The notes under the pieces were generated by a model. That model was not told the DNA's origin. It did not search any database and was given only the letters and a program-made list of their open reading frames with translations. The translations under genes and the position numbers were made by a program. From Streptomyces sp. NBC_00582 (lineage in GTDB: Bacteria; Actinomycetota; Actinomycetes; Streptomycetales; Streptomycetaceae), in contig NZ_CP107772.1 in assembly GCF_036345155.1 (NCBI RefSeq), forward strand, positions 9,610,001 to 9,674,000: a stretch of DNA of 64,000 nucleotides, written 5' to 3'. Shown here one piece after another: positions 26,440 to 35,099 of the stretch; position 1 is the first letter of the stretch; each line of letters starts with the position of its first letter.

Positions 26440-27432
26440 TTGTACACCGCACACCCCGACCGCTACGCGGACATGCCCTACCGGCGCACCGGACGCAGCG
26501 GCCTGAAGCTCCCCGCGCTGTCGCTCGGACTGTGGCACAACTTCGGCCCGGACCGCTCGGCCGAGACCCAGCGGGCCATCCTGCGCCGCGCCTTCGACCT
26601 CGGCGTCACCCACTTCGACCTGGCGAACAACTACGGTCCGCCGCCCGGCGCCGCCGAGTCCGCGCTCGGTCACTTCCTGAAGACGGACTTCGCCTCCTAC
26701 CGGGACGAACTGGTGATCTCCACCAAGGCCGGCTATCTGATGTGGCCCGGCCCGTACGGCGAGTGGGGCTCGCGCAAGTACCTGCTGTCCTCGCTCGACC
26801 AGAGCCTCACGCGGATGGGCCTGGACTACGTCGACGTCTTCTACTCGCACCGCCCCGACCCGGACACTCCGCTGGAGGAGACGATGGGCGCCCTGCACTC
26901 CGCCGTGCAGCAGGGCAAGGCGCTGTACGTCGGCGTCTCCAACTACTCGGCCGAGCAGACCCGCGAGGCCGCCCGCATCCTCGGTGAGCTGGGCACCCCG
27001 CTCCTCATCCACCAGCCCCGCTACTCGATGCTGGACCGCCGTCCGGAGAGCGAGGGGCTGCTGGACGCCCTGGACGAGCTCCAGGTCGGCTCGATCGTCT
27101 TCTCCCCGCTGGAGCAGGGTCTGCTCACCTCCCGCTACCTCGACGGCATCCCGGAGGACTCCCGCGCGGCGAGCGACAGCCCGTTCCTGAACTCCGACGC
27201 GCTCACCGAGGACCTCGTCGGCAAGCTGCGCGCCCTGGACGACATCGCCAAGTCCCGCGGGCAGTCCCTGGCCCAGCTCGCCCTGGCCTGGGTGCTGCGC
27301 GGCGGCCGGGTCACCTCCGCGCTGGTCGGCGCGAGCAGCGCCCGCCAGATCGAGGACAGCGTCGGCGCCCTGTCCCACCTGGACTTCGAGGACGCCGAAC
27401 TGGCCCGCATCGACGCGGTGATCAACGGCTGA
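26440..27432 (+). CDS. Aldo/keto reductase, YghZ/L-glyceraldehyde-3-phosphate reductase-like
   Basis: A 330-residue AKR14-type reductase. The start DRYADMPYRRTGRSGLKLPA and LSLGLWHNFGPDRSAETQRA are typical of YghZ homologues; catalytic residues lie in THFDLANNYGPPPGAAES (Asp/Tyr), ELVISTKAGYLMWPG (Lys) and YVDVFYSHRPDPDTP (His). TTG 26440 is chosen because GGAG lies five nucleotides upstream and the preceding frame is non-homologous. Such enzymes reduce L-glyceraldehyde 3-phosphate or methylglyoxal. Control by the divergent LysR gene is likely. Confidence 0.88.
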   Translation: MYTAHPDRYADMPYRRTGRSGLKLPALSLGLWHNFGPDRSAETQRAILRRAFDLGVTHFDLANNYGPPPGAAESALGHFLKTDFASYRDELVISTKAGYLMWPGPYGEWGSRKYLLSSLDQSLTRMGLDYVDVFYSHRPDPDTPLEETMGALHSAVQQGKALYVGVSNYSAEQTREAARILGELGTPLLIHQPRYSMLDRRPESEGLLDALDELQVGSIVFSPLEQGLLTSRYLDGIPEDSRAASDSPFLNSDALTEDLVGKLRALDDIAKSRGQSLAQLALAWVLRGGRVTSALVGASSARQIEDSVGALSHLDFEDAELARIDAVING

Positions 27433-27769
27433 GCCGTTGCTCCTCCCCTCGTGGCGCCTCCTCGTTCCGCAGGCCGCCGCAAGGGGAGGACCCCATCGTC
27501 GGCCAGGGCGTTATCCGGCCACCGCGGCCGCATTCGCCGTGTCATCGCCCGGTTACCAGGCGAAACGATGCGCAGGTGAGCGGAGGGTGTGGGTCCGCTG
27601 GTGTGTTTCGGCCAGGCGGGGCGGTGAATATGCCAAGAGACTGGCCGGAAAGTCATGGTGACAGTGTTTTAGAAGTGAACATACTCGAACGTCAGGGGCG
27701 CTGAACCCCACAGGAGCCGCACGGAAAGCGAGGCAGGGCCGGCATACGAGCACTCGGGGGAGTGGAGAC
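27433..27769 (+). other. Intergenic region with stem-loop and AT-rich promoter-like segment
   Basis: CAACGGC-TGA-GCCGTTG (27423-27439) folds over the reductase stop codon, and TCCTCCCCT/AGGGGAGGA (27441-27449 and 27482-27490) forms a second inverted repeat, so termination probably occurs here. About 27640-27690 is unusually AT-rich (GTGTTTTAGAAGTGAACATACT) and is the best candidate promoter for the TTA-containing gene; its -10 could be CATACT. I see no gene in the stretch. Confidence 0.5.
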
Positions 27770-28180
27770 ATGCACGACGAATTCCTGTGCCATGTCACGG
27801 CGTACGGATTCTGCGACGGCCGCCGCATCGGCGTACCGCTCGGGACGTACCGCGCGCCGACGCTGGCGCTGGCGCTGTGGTGGTTACGGGACCGCGCGTC
27901 ATGGATGGCCGAGCGCCTCGATCCGCAACCCGACAGCCCGCACGTCCCGCCCGGCGCCCTCGTCCCCGTCGCCGACACGGTCCCCGACGTACCCGCCCTG
28001 CTGCGGGCCTGGTGCGCCGACATCGACCAGCAGGAGCTGGTGGCCGACGAGTTGGCCGGCGGCCGCCTGGTGCGGGTCGCCGTCAGCGACGAGACCACCG
28101 AGTACGAACTGCTCGCCGAGTCCGTGGACGCGCTGCGCATGCAGCGGACGGTCCCGGCGCTCGTCCTTCCCGTCGGCTGA
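27770..28180 (+). CDS. Hypothetical protein with a TTA leucine codon (bldA-dependent)
   Basis: A 136-residue protein of unknown function (MHDEFLCHVTAYGFCDGRRI start, helical WWLRDRASWMAERLD, then LVRVAVSDETTEYELLAES). Codon 39 (27884-27886) is TTA, the rarest codon in Streptomyces, decoded only by the bldA tRNA. It is the only in-frame TTA I found in any gene of the window. Expression should therefore be tied to development or late growth. GGGGGAGTGGAG precedes ATG 27770. It lies 61 bp upstream of the FHA-ABC transporter gene. Confidence 0.75.
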   Translation: MHDEFLCHVTAYGFCDGRRIGVPLGTYRAPTLALALWWLRDRASWMAERLDPQPDSPHVPPGALVPVADTVPDVPALLRAWCADIDQQELVADELAGGRLVRVAVSDETTEYELLAESVDALRMQRTVPALVLPVG

Positions 28181-28229
28181 ACTCCGATCGCAGCCCGCAG
28201 CCCACTGGGCGTCCCCGGGTGCGAATCGA

Positions 28230-28235
28230 TAGAAT
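28230..28235 (+). promoter_or_regulatory. Leaderless -10 element of the FHA-ABC gene
   Basis: TAGAAT followed by six nucleotides (TCCGGC) and ATG 28242. No Shine-Dalgarno is present. This predicts that the transporter operon starts at its own leaderless promoter rather than only by read-through from the TTA gene. Confidence 0.6.
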
Positions 28236-28241
28236 TCCGGC

Positions 28242-30581
28242 ATGGTGGAGCGTCCGGTCGCCCCGACTGCGCCCGAACTCGTGCTGGAGACCGAGACGGG
28301 CTCCACGGTGATGATCCCCGGCCACGCCTACTACGTCGGCCGCGATCCCCTCAGCGACATCGTCATCGACGACCCGCGGGTCTCCTGGCACCACGCCGTC
28401 CTGCGGCCCGACGGCGACCACTGGACCCTCACCGACGAGGACAGCACCAACGGCACCTGGTCCGAGGGCCGCCGTGTGCGGGAACTCGGCATCGGTCCCG
28501 GCAGCGTGATCCGCTTCGGCAGCCCGGCCGACGGCCCCTGCGCCGTCCTGGCGAGCCGCCCGCCCCCGCCCCCCGAACGGCCCTCGGCGGTCTCCATGCC
28601 CGCCCGGACCGGCACCTTCCGCCGGCCCACCTCGGTACGGCCGCTGCCCACCCGGACCGTCCGCATCGGCCGTGCCGCCGACAACGACCTCGTCCTCGAC
28701 GACCTGGTCGTCTCCCGCCGCCACGCCGAACTGCACGCGCTGCCCGACGGCACCTACGAGATCGCCGACCTCGACAGCCACAACGGCACCTACCTCAACG
28801 GCTTCCCCGTCTCCCGCGCCCCCATCGGCCCCGGCGACATCGTCGGCATCGGCCACTCGGCGTTCTGTCTCGTCGGCGACGAACTCCAGGAGTACGTCGA
28901 CACCGGCGAGGTCTCCCTCGACGTCCAGGACCTCACCGTCGCCGTCGACCGCGGCCGCAAGACCCTGCTCGACCACGTCTCGTTCCCGGTGGGGGAGAAG
29001 TGCCTGCTCGCCGTGGTCGGGCCGAGCGGCGCCGGGAAGTCCACCCTGCTCAACGCCCTGACCGGCCAGCGCCCCGCCGACCACGGCACGGTCGTCTACG
29101 ACGGCCGCGACCTCTACCACGACTACGCCGAACTGCGCCAGCGCATCGGCCTCGTCCCCCAGGACGACATCCTGCACGCCCAGCTCACCGTCCGCTCCGC
29201 CCTCGCCTACGCCGCCGAACTGCGCTTCCCGCAGGACACCGCCAAGGCCGAGCGCCGTGAGCGGGTCACCGAGGTCATCCGCGAACTCGGCCTCGAACAA
29301 CGCGCCGGGCAACCGGTGCACAGCCTCTCCGGCGGCCAGCGCAAACGGGTCAGCGTGGCGCTGGAGTTGCTCACCAAACCCTCTCTGCTCTTCCTCGACG
29401 AGCCGACCTCCGGCCTCGACCCCGGCATGGACCGCTCGGTGATGCACATGCTGCGCGGCCTCGCCGACGACGGCCGCACCGTCATCGTCGTCACGCACAG
29501 CGTCCTCAGCCTCGACGTCTGCGACCGCCTCCTGGTCCTCGCCCCCGGCGGCCGGATCGCCTACTACGGGCCGCCCGGGGACGCCCTCGACTTCTTCGGC
29601 TTCACCCAGTGGCCCGAGGCCTTCGAGGCCTTCGAACGCGACCAGGACCGCGACTGGGCCGGACAGTACCGCGACTCCTCGTTCCACCACCGCTACGTCG
29701 TCAACTCCAGCGCCCAGCCGCGCCTGCCCCGCGAGGGCCCGGTCATCCTGCTGCCCCCGCCCCGGCCCCGCAGCCGCGTCGCCCAGCTCGGCACCCTGGT
29801 CCGCCGCTACACGGCGGCGCTCGCAGCCGACCGCACCTTCCTGGCCATCATGATCGCCCTGCCGTTCGTCATGGGCGCCATGGCCCGCGCCCTCGCCGGC
29901 GGCGAACTCACCCGCGACACCGCCATGAACGCCCTGCTGATCCTGTGCGTCGGCGGAGTCCTCACCGGCGCGGCCAACGCCGTGCGCGAACTCGTGAAGG
30001 AACGCGTCATCTACCGGCGGGAGCGGGCCGTCGGCCTGTCCAGATCGTCGTACCTGATGTCGAAGGTCGTCGTCCTCGGCGCGATCACCGTCGTCCAGGC
30101 GGTCGTCCTCACCCTCGTGGCGCTGCTCGGCGTCGATCTCAACGCCCCCGGCGGCAAGGGCGTGTTGCTGCCACCCCTGGTAGAGATCACCGTCGCCGTC
30201 GCCCTGTTGGCGTTCACCGCGATGATGCTCGGCCTGCTGGTCTCCGCGCTGGTGCGCAAGGAGGAGGTGACGATGCCGCTGCTCGTGCTGCTCGCCATCG
30301 TCCAAGTGGTCTTCTGCGGAGCCCTGCTGAAACTCGACGGGGTGCCCGGCCTTCAGGAGCTGTCCTGGCTCGTGCCCTCCCGGTGGGCGCTCGGCGCGAT
30401 GGCCGGCACCATCGGGCTGTCCCGGCTCGTGCCCGGCGACATCACCGGGGACCCGCTGTTCGAGCACCGGGCGACGGTGTGGCTGCTCGACATCGGGATG
30501 CTCGTCGTGCTCTCCGCCGTCTTCGCCTTCGTCGTCTCCCGGCTGCTGCGCCGGCACGAACCCGCCGTGATGCGGAAGTAG
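28242..30581 (+). CDS. FHA-FHA-ABC transporter fusion (Rv1747-like)
   Basis: A 779-residue fusion. FHA1 at residues ~25-100 (YYVGRDPLSDIVIDDPRVSW, DSTNGTW), a Pro/Ser/Thr-rich linker ~105-138, FHA2 ~138-210 (RIGRAADNDLVLDDLVVSRR, DSHNGTYLNG), an ABC ATPase ~225-470 (Walker A GPSGAGKST at ~260, VPQDDILH, signature LSGGQRKRVSVAL, Walker B LLFLDEPTSGLD, switch His VVTHS), then an ABC2 membrane domain with about six helices. The order matches mycobacterial Rv1747, an exporter regulated by Thr phosphorylation in the linker and read by its FHA domains. A soluble Ser/Thr kinase two genes downstream is the likely partner. Substrate unknown. Confidence 0.92.
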   Translation: MVERPVAPTAPELVLETETGSTVMIPGHAYYVGRDPLSDIVIDDPRVSWHHAVLRPDGDHWTLTDEDSTNGTWSEGRRVRELGIGPGSVIRFGSPADGPCAVLASRPPPPPERPSAVSMPARTGTFRRPTSVRPLPTRTVRIGRAADNDLVLDDLVVSRRHAELHALPDGTYEIADLDSHNGTYLNGFPVSRAPIGPGDIVGIGHSAFCLVGDELQEYVDTGEVSLDVQDLTVAVDRGRKTLLDHVSFPVGEKCLLAVVGPSGAGKSTLLNALTGQRPADHGTVVYDGRDLYHDYAELRQRIGLVPQDDILHAQLTVRSALAYAAELRFPQDTAKAERRERVTEVIRELGLEQRAGQPVHSLSGGQRKRVSVALELLTKPSLLFLDEPTSGLDPGMDRSVMHMLRGLADDGRTVIVVTHSVLSLDVCDRLLVLAPGGRIAYYGPPGDALDFFGFTQWPEAFEAFERDQDRDWAGQYRDSSFHHRYVVNSSAQPRLPREGPVILLPPPRPRSRVAQLGTLVRRYTAALAADRTFLAIMIALPFVMGAMARALAGGELTRDTAMNALLILCVGGVLTGAANAVRELVKERVIYRRERAVGLSRSSYLMSKVVVLGAITVVQAVVLTLVALLGVDLNAPGGKGVLLPPLVEITVAVALLAFTAMMLGLLVSALVRKEEVTMPLLVLLAIVQVVFCGALLKLDGVPGLQELSWLVPSRWALGAMAGTIGLSRLVPGDITGDPLFEHRATVWLLDIGMLVVLSAVFAFVVSRLLRRHEPAVMRK

Positions 30582-30590
30582 GGGCGGCCC

Positions 30591-31136
30591 ATGACGACCC
30601 CCGCCTTCCGGCCCTCGCACGTCGTCCCCCCGCGGGGCATGCCCGCCTGGGAGGCCCCCGACCCCACCCGGCCCACCGTGCCCCTGGACGCCCTGCTGCC
30701 CGTCCGGCTCCTGGAGCGCCGCGGCGACTGGGGGCATGTGCTGTGCGCCAACGGCTGGCAGGCCTGGGTCGACGGCCGCCACCTGGTCGCCGTACCCCAG
30801 GACCCGCCCGTCGCCGACGACGAGCCCACCACCGTCGCCGATCCGCGGCACCTGCTCGCACAGGCCCAGGAGTCGCTCGCGCGCTACCGGGCGGCCGTCG
30901 AGGAACTGGCCGGCGGAGCCCTGGACGGCGAGTCCTTCCTGCGCCGCACAGAGGACCTGCGGATCGGGGTGGTCGTCGACGGCGAGTCCGTCTGGCTCTA
31001 CGACCCCGCCCAGGAACGCTGGGTCTACGGCGACGGCACCCGGCTCAGCACCTACGCCACGGACCACGCGCCCGGCACGGCCCCGCGCCGGGGTGACGCC
31101 CCCACCCGTCCCGGGGCCTCCGACGGAGGGCACTGA
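30591..31136 (+). CDS. Conserved protein between FHA-ABC transporter and kinase
   Basis: A 181-residue protein. Residues ~30-65 (LLPVRLLERRGDWGHVLCAN, GWQAWVDGRHLV) look like an SH3-type beta barrel; the middle has a helix (LLAQAQESLARYRAAVEELA), and a short beta segment (IGVVVDGESVWLYDPAQERW) precedes a disordered tail. It starts nine nucleotides after the transporter stop, and its TGA overlaps the kinase ATG (TGATG). Its fixed position suggests an adaptor or substrate in the kinase/transporter module. No known function. Confidence 0.7.
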   Translation: MTTPAFRPSHVVPPRGMPAWEAPDPTRPTVPLDALLPVRLLERRGDWGHVLCANGWQAWVDGRHLVAVPQDPPVADDEPTTVADPRHLLAQAQESLARYRAAVEELAGGALDGESFLRRTEDLRIGVVVDGESVWLYDPAQERWVYGDGTRLSTYATDHAPGTAPRRGDAPTRPGASDGGH

Positions 31137-32110
31137 TGGGGACCAGCGCGTTCTCCGGGCGCCCCTCCGACCTGCTGGGCCAGCAGATCGCCGGCTACCG
31201 CGTCGAGCACGAGATCGGCCGGGGCGGCATGGCCGTCGTCTTCCGCGCCCGTGACCTGCGCCTGGAACGCACCGTCGCCCTCAAACTGCTCGCCCCCGAA
31301 CTCGCCCGCAACGACACCTTCCGCAAGCGCTTCACCCATGAGTCCCGGGTGGCCGCCGCGATCGACCACCCGCACATCGTGCCCGTCTTCGAGGCGGGGG
31401 AGACCGAGGGCGTGCTGTACATCGCCATGCGCTACGTCGAGGGCAGCGATCTGCGCAACCTTCTCGACCACCAGGGCCCGCTGCCGCTCGCGACGGCCGT
31501 ACGGATCGCCGCACAGGTGGCCTCCGCCCTGGACGCGGCCCACGAGCACGGCCTGGTCCACCGGGACGTCAAACCCGGGAACATCCTGGTCTCCCGGGGC
31601 ACCGACAGCGACCACCCCGAGCACGTCTACCTCACGGACTTCGGGCTGACCAAGAAGTCGCTCTCCCTGACCGGGTTCACGACCGTCGGCCAGTTCGTCG
31701 GCACCCTCGACTACGTCGCCCCCGAGCAGATCTCCGGCCGCCCGGTCGACGGCCGCTGCGACGTCTACAGCTTCGCCTGCGTCGTCTACGAGACCCTGGC
31801 CGGGCATCCGCCGTTCCTGCGCGACGAGGACATGGCCCTGCTGTGGGCCCACCAGGAGGACGAGCCGCCCCCGCTCACCGCGTCCCGCCCCGACCTGCCG
31901 CCGCAGGTCGACGCCGTCTTCGCGAAGGCGCTGGCCAAGAAGCCCGAGGAACGGCACGACACCTGCCGGGCCTTCGTCGCGGCCCTGCGGGCGGCCGGCC
32001 GCGGCGACCGGAACGCCGCGCACCCCTCGACGGAGCCGACCGGCCTGCCCGCCGTACCCCCGCCTCCCCCGGACTGGGCCCGGCCCGTCCTGCTCGGCCG
32101 TCAGACCTGA
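31136..32110 (+). CDS. Soluble serine/threonine protein kinase
   Basis: A 324-residue Hanks-type kinase with every catalytic element: Gly-loop IGRGGMAVVF (~27-36), Lys50 in TVALKLL, HRDVKPGNIL (~141-150), DFGL (~167-170), GTLDYVAPEQ and the DVYSFACVVYETLAG helix. After the kinase domain comes only a ~45-residue Pro-rich tail; there is no transmembrane helix and no PASTA or other sensor domain, so it is cytoplasmic and presumably recruited through FHA domains. Translationally coupled to the gene before it. Its last 10 bp overlap the convergent membrane protein gene. Confidence 0.93.
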   Translation: MGTSAFSGRPSDLLGQQIAGYRVEHEIGRGGMAVVFRARDLRLERTVALKLLAPELARNDTFRKRFTHESRVAAAIDHPHIVPVFEAGETEGVLYIAMRYVEGSDLRNLLDHQGPLPLATAVRIAAQVASALDAAHEHGLVHRDVKPGNILVSRGTDSDHPEHVYLTDFGLTKKSLSLTGFTTVGQFVGTLDYVAPEQISGRPVDGRCDVYSFACVVYETLAGHPPFLRDEDMALLWAHQEDEPPPLTASRPDLPPQVDAVFAKALAKKPEERHDTCRAFVAALRAAGRGDRNAAHPSTEPTGLPAVPPPPPDWARPVLLGRQT

Positions 32111-33402
32111 CCCGGCGGGCCCGTCGCGCCGCGCCGGTGCACGGGACGGGCCAGCAGCGCGCCCAGGAAACCGGTGGCCAGCCCCCACAGCGCGGCCAGA
32201 CCGAGCGCGGACCACACCTCGGGGTGGAGGAACAGATCCCCGGACAGACCGGCGAGATCGTTGATGCCGAGCACGGTCAGTCCGTAGTGCGCGGAGACCC
32301 GGCCCACCAGACAGATCGTCAGCACGGTGAGCACCAGTGCGACCGCCATGTGCACGGCATGCTGCCAGGCGCGCATCCGGGCCGGGGAGCGGGCCGCCAT
32401 CACGAACGCGGCCCCGAGCAGCAGCACCGCGTCCACCACGACCAGCCACCACACCCGTCCGTCGTACTCGGCCATGCTGCTCAGGTTCAGCGCGGCGGTC
32501 TCCCTTCCGCGCAGCACCTCGTCCAGCACATGCGGCATGGGCAGCCCGAACGGGCCCTCCACCCGGCCGTTCCAGGTCGCCCCCAGCCCGATGGTGAACA
32601 CCATCCACACCAGATTGGGCAGCCCCAGCAGGACCACGGCGAGGGTCTCCGGCGCGTGCCCCCGCGTCGCCGCCACGACCAGCGCCACGACCAGACCCAG
32701 GACGACACACGCGAGGAGCAGCGCGACCATCGCGTACGCGGCCGGCCGCACCGACTCCTGGAAGCGCAGCAGCCGGGCCGGCAGCGGCGCCCCGCGCGAG
32801 ACCAGCAGCGCCAGCAGCAGCACCCCGGCCAGCCACACGAGCCCCACCAGCAGCGTGATCGGCACCTCGGTGGTGAAGCCGACCTCCGGGTGGACCCCGA
32901 ACAGATCGCCCAGGTCGTTCAGCGTGTCGCTGCCGAGGTCGATGGCGAAGGTCTGGCGGGCGGCGAGCGCCAGGCCCAGCAGCCCCAGCAGCCACAGCAC
33001 GGCGATCCGGGCCGCCCACCCCGCCAGCTCCCGCGCGCCGGCGACCGCCCGGTGCCGCAGCGGCCGCAGAAACCCGGCGGCGGTCACGAGCGCCCCGACC
33101 AGGGACACGGACAGCGGAACCACCGTCAGCCCGGCCCGGGTGTCGGCGAGCCCCCCGGCGTCCCCGGACAGCTCCACGGTGCCCCCTACGGCCGTGACCA
33201 CGGTCGCCGCGACCACCCGGGGGAACGCGTCCTGCGGCAGGTCCGAGGCCCCCGCCGCCCACAGGCCCAGCGCGGCCACGACCACCATCGAGGCGAGCCC
33301 CGCCAGCGCAACGCCGAAGGCCGTCGCCCAGCCGTGCCGGCCGGCCGCCCGGTCGATGGCGGGCCGGCCGGCTGCGTGGTCGGTGCGGCTGCGCGGGCTC
33401 AC
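32101..33402 (-). CDS. Polytopic membrane protein (streptophobe family)
   Basis: A 433-residue integral membrane protein with roughly ten hydrophobic helices, for example ALAGLASMVVVAALGLWAAG, IAVLWLLGLLGLALAA, ITLLVGLVWLAGVLLLALLV, MVALLLACVVLGLVVALVVA and LGLAALWGLATGFLGALLA. The pattern matches the actinobacterial streptophobe family, whose function is unknown. TAGCGT lies exactly six nucleotides before GTG 33402, so it should be leaderless. Confidence 0.85.
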   Translation of the reverse strand: MSPRSRTDHAAGRPAIDRAAGRHGWATAFGVALAGLASMVVVAALGLWAAGASDLPQDAFPRVVAATVVTAVGGTVELSGDAGGLADTRAGLTVVPLSVSLVGALVTAAGFLRPLRHRAVAGARELAGWAARIAVLWLLGLLGLALAARQTFAIDLGSDTLNDLGDLFGVHPEVGFTTEVPITLLVGLVWLAGVLLLALLVSRGAPLPARLLRFQESVRPAAYAMVALLLACVVLGLVVALVVAATRGHAPETLAVVLLGLPNLVWMVFTIGLGATWNGRVEGPFGLPMPHVLDEVLRGRETAALNLSSMAEYDGRVWWLVVVDAVLLLGAAFVMAARSPARMRAWQHAVHMAVALVLTVLTICLVGRVSAHYGLTVLGINDLAGLSGDLFLHPEVWSALGLAALWGLATGFLGALLARPVHRRGATGPPGQV

Positions 33403-33408
33403 GCTGCC

Positions 33409-33414
33409 ACGCTA
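33409..33414 (-). promoter_or_regulatory. Leaderless -10 element of the streptophobe gene
   Basis: On the minus strand TAGCGT is followed by six nucleotides (GGCAGC) and GTG 33402. No Shine-Dalgarno is visible. Confidence 0.6.
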
Positions 33415-33571
33415 AGCAGGGCCGGGAGCGCCCGCCCGTCGAGCGGGGCCGTCCGCGTCCGGCTTGCGGGTGCCCCCCGGGACGAGCACACAATAATCAT
33501 GTTGTGGCAGAAAGCGGTGCATGTTTCCGAAAGGTGGGCATCGCCGGACGTACTCCACATCGGGAGAGCAT

Positions 33572-34981
33572 GTGAGCGTCGACCCTCCGTCCTCCGGCCG
33601 CCCCGCAGGACCACCCTCCGGCCCCCTCTCGGGCCCCTCGCAACCACCCCCTCCACCCTCCTCGGGACCCCCCACCGAGCCGGTGGAGCCGGTGTCCCCG
33701 GGCGGTTCCTCCGGCGGTTCCTCCGGTGGTTCCTCCGGCGGTTCCTCCGGCGGTGACCTCCCGGACGGCGCACCGGGCCCCGAGCCCGAGCCCGAACCGG
33801 ACCCCGGCCGGGCCTGGTGGCGGTCCGCACCCCGGCTCGCCCTGCTCGGTACGGCCCTCGTCGCCGCGGTCGCCCTCGCCGTCCTGCTCACCCTGCCCGA
33901 CAGCGGCAGCTCCGGCGGCGCGGCCGGCGCCAAGATCTTCACGCTGGCCGCGGCCAAGACCGGCCCGGACCCCTTCACCGAGTCCACGGCCACCGACAAC
34001 TCCACCGCGACCGCCTCCGCCGCCCCCGCGAACGGCACGACCGAGCCCACCGGCAACACCCTCAAGGGGGTCGACGGCGGTGCCGCAGGCGTCTACGGCG
34101 GCACCCGCAACGTGGCGAGCTGCGATGTGGAGAAGCAGATCAGCGCGCTGCACGCGGCCCCCGCCAAGAACCGGGCGTTCGCCTCCGTCGCCCGCGTCGA
34201 GCCCTCCGGGGTCCCCGCCTATCTGCGCTCGCTCACCCCCGTACAGCTGCGCATGGACACCTGGGTCACCAACCACGGCTACCGCGACGGTGCCGTCACC
34301 ACGTACCAGTCCGTCCTGCAGGCCGGCACCGCCGTCCTCGTCGACGGACACGGCGTGCCCCGGGTGCGCTGCGCCTGCGGCAACCCGCTCACCAAGCCGG
34401 TCCCGCAGCAGACCGAGCCGGAGCGCACGGGCGACGTCTGGCCGTCGTACCGGCCCTCGAACGTCGTCGTGATCACCCCCGCCAAGAAGACGGTCAAGGA
34501 GTTCGTCCTCTACGACCCCGACCACGGTCACCACTGGTTCGCCCGCCACCGGGGCGACACCGCGGGCAAGCAGGACCGGACCACGCCTCCTCCGAAGAAA
34601 CCCCTGGTCTTCGTGGTCATCACCCCGCCGCCGCCCACGTCGACGAGCCCGTCCTGCGACCCGGACCGCAAGCACTCCTGCCCGTCGCACCCGTCCTCGT
34701 CCTCGTCGAGCCCGTCCTCGTCCTCGTCCTCGAAGCCGCCGTCGTCCAAGCCGCCGAAGAACGGCTCCGGAGAGAAGACCCCGAGCTCCGAGTCGCCGTC
34801 CTCCAAGCCGCCGAAGAACGGCCTCGTGGAGGAGACCCCGAGCTCCGAGTCGCCGACGTCCAAGCCGCCGAAGAACGGCCTCGTGGAGGAGTCCCCGAGC
34901 TCGACGTCGCCCCCCGAGCAGCAGCCCGTGCAGCCCGAACCGCCGGCCCCCGAGTCCTCCTCGGTCTCACCCACGCCGTGA
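33572..34981 (+). CDS. DUF6777-domain membrane-anchored protein
   Basis: A 469-residue protein. A disordered cytoplasmic N-terminus includes a (GGSS)n run from a repeated 12-bp DNA unit (about 33704-33755); one TM helix follows (LALLGTALVAAVALAVLLTL). The extracellular DUF6777 domain runs from about FTLAAAKTGPDPFTESTATD to VLQAGTAVLVDGHGVPRVRC. The C-terminus is a long Ser/Pro tail with three 19-residue repeats. GTG 33572 is chosen for GGGAG five nucleotides upstream; ATG 33521 is possible. AT-rich CACAATAATCATGTTGTG at 33489-33506 is a likely promoter/operator. Function unknown; a wall-associated role is plausible. Confidence 0.8.
   Translation: MSVDPPSSGRPAGPPSGPLSGPSQPPPPPSSGPPTEPVEPVSPGGSSGGSSGGSSGGSSGGDLPDGAPGPEPEPEPDPGRAWWRSAPRLALLGTALVAAVALAVLLTLPDSGSSGGAAGAKIFTLAAAKTGPDPFTESTATDNSTATASAAPANGTTEPTGNTLKGVDGGAAGVYGGTRNVASCDVEKQISALHAAPAKNRAFASVARVEPSGVPAYLRSLTPVQLRMDTWVTNHGYRDGAVTTYQSVLQAGTAVLVDGHGVPRVRCACGNPLTKPVPQQTEPERTGDVWPSYRPSNVVVITPAKKTVKEFVLYDPDHGHHWFARHRGDTAGKQDRTTPPPKKPLVFVVITPPPPTSTSPSCDPDRKHSCPSHPSSSSSSPSSSSSSKPPSSKPPKNGSGEKTPSSESPSSKPPKNGLVEETPSSESPTSKPPKNGLVEESPSSTSPPEQQPVQPEPPAPESSSVSPTP
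34745..34915 (+). repeat. Three in-frame 57-bp tandem repeats
   Basis: Copies begin at 34745, 34802 and 34859. They encode SKPPKNG(SG/LV)E(K/E)(T/S)PSS(E/T)SP units of 19 residues in the secreted tail of the DUF6777 protein. Copies two and three are nearly identical, suggesting recent expansion by slippage or unequal exchange. Confidence 0.85.
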
Positions 34982-35099
34982 GGCACCCCACGCCCGCGCG
35001 GCGCACCGGGTGACCCGGACGGGGACTGCGCGGCGCGGCACGGGGTACGAGCACAGGTGCAGCAGCGTCCGGCCAGTCCGGCCTTCCAGAAAGACACGC

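Noticed and set aside
28083..31133. 1016-aa minus-strand frame antisense to the FHA-ABC operon
   Set aside because: Composition is Gly/Asp/Gln-rich antisense shadow of a high-GC gene, with no domain recognised.
33704..33755. Short 12-bp repeats as a CRISPR or VNTR locus
   Set aside because: They encode an in-frame Gly/Ser linker of the DUF6777 protein with no spacers.
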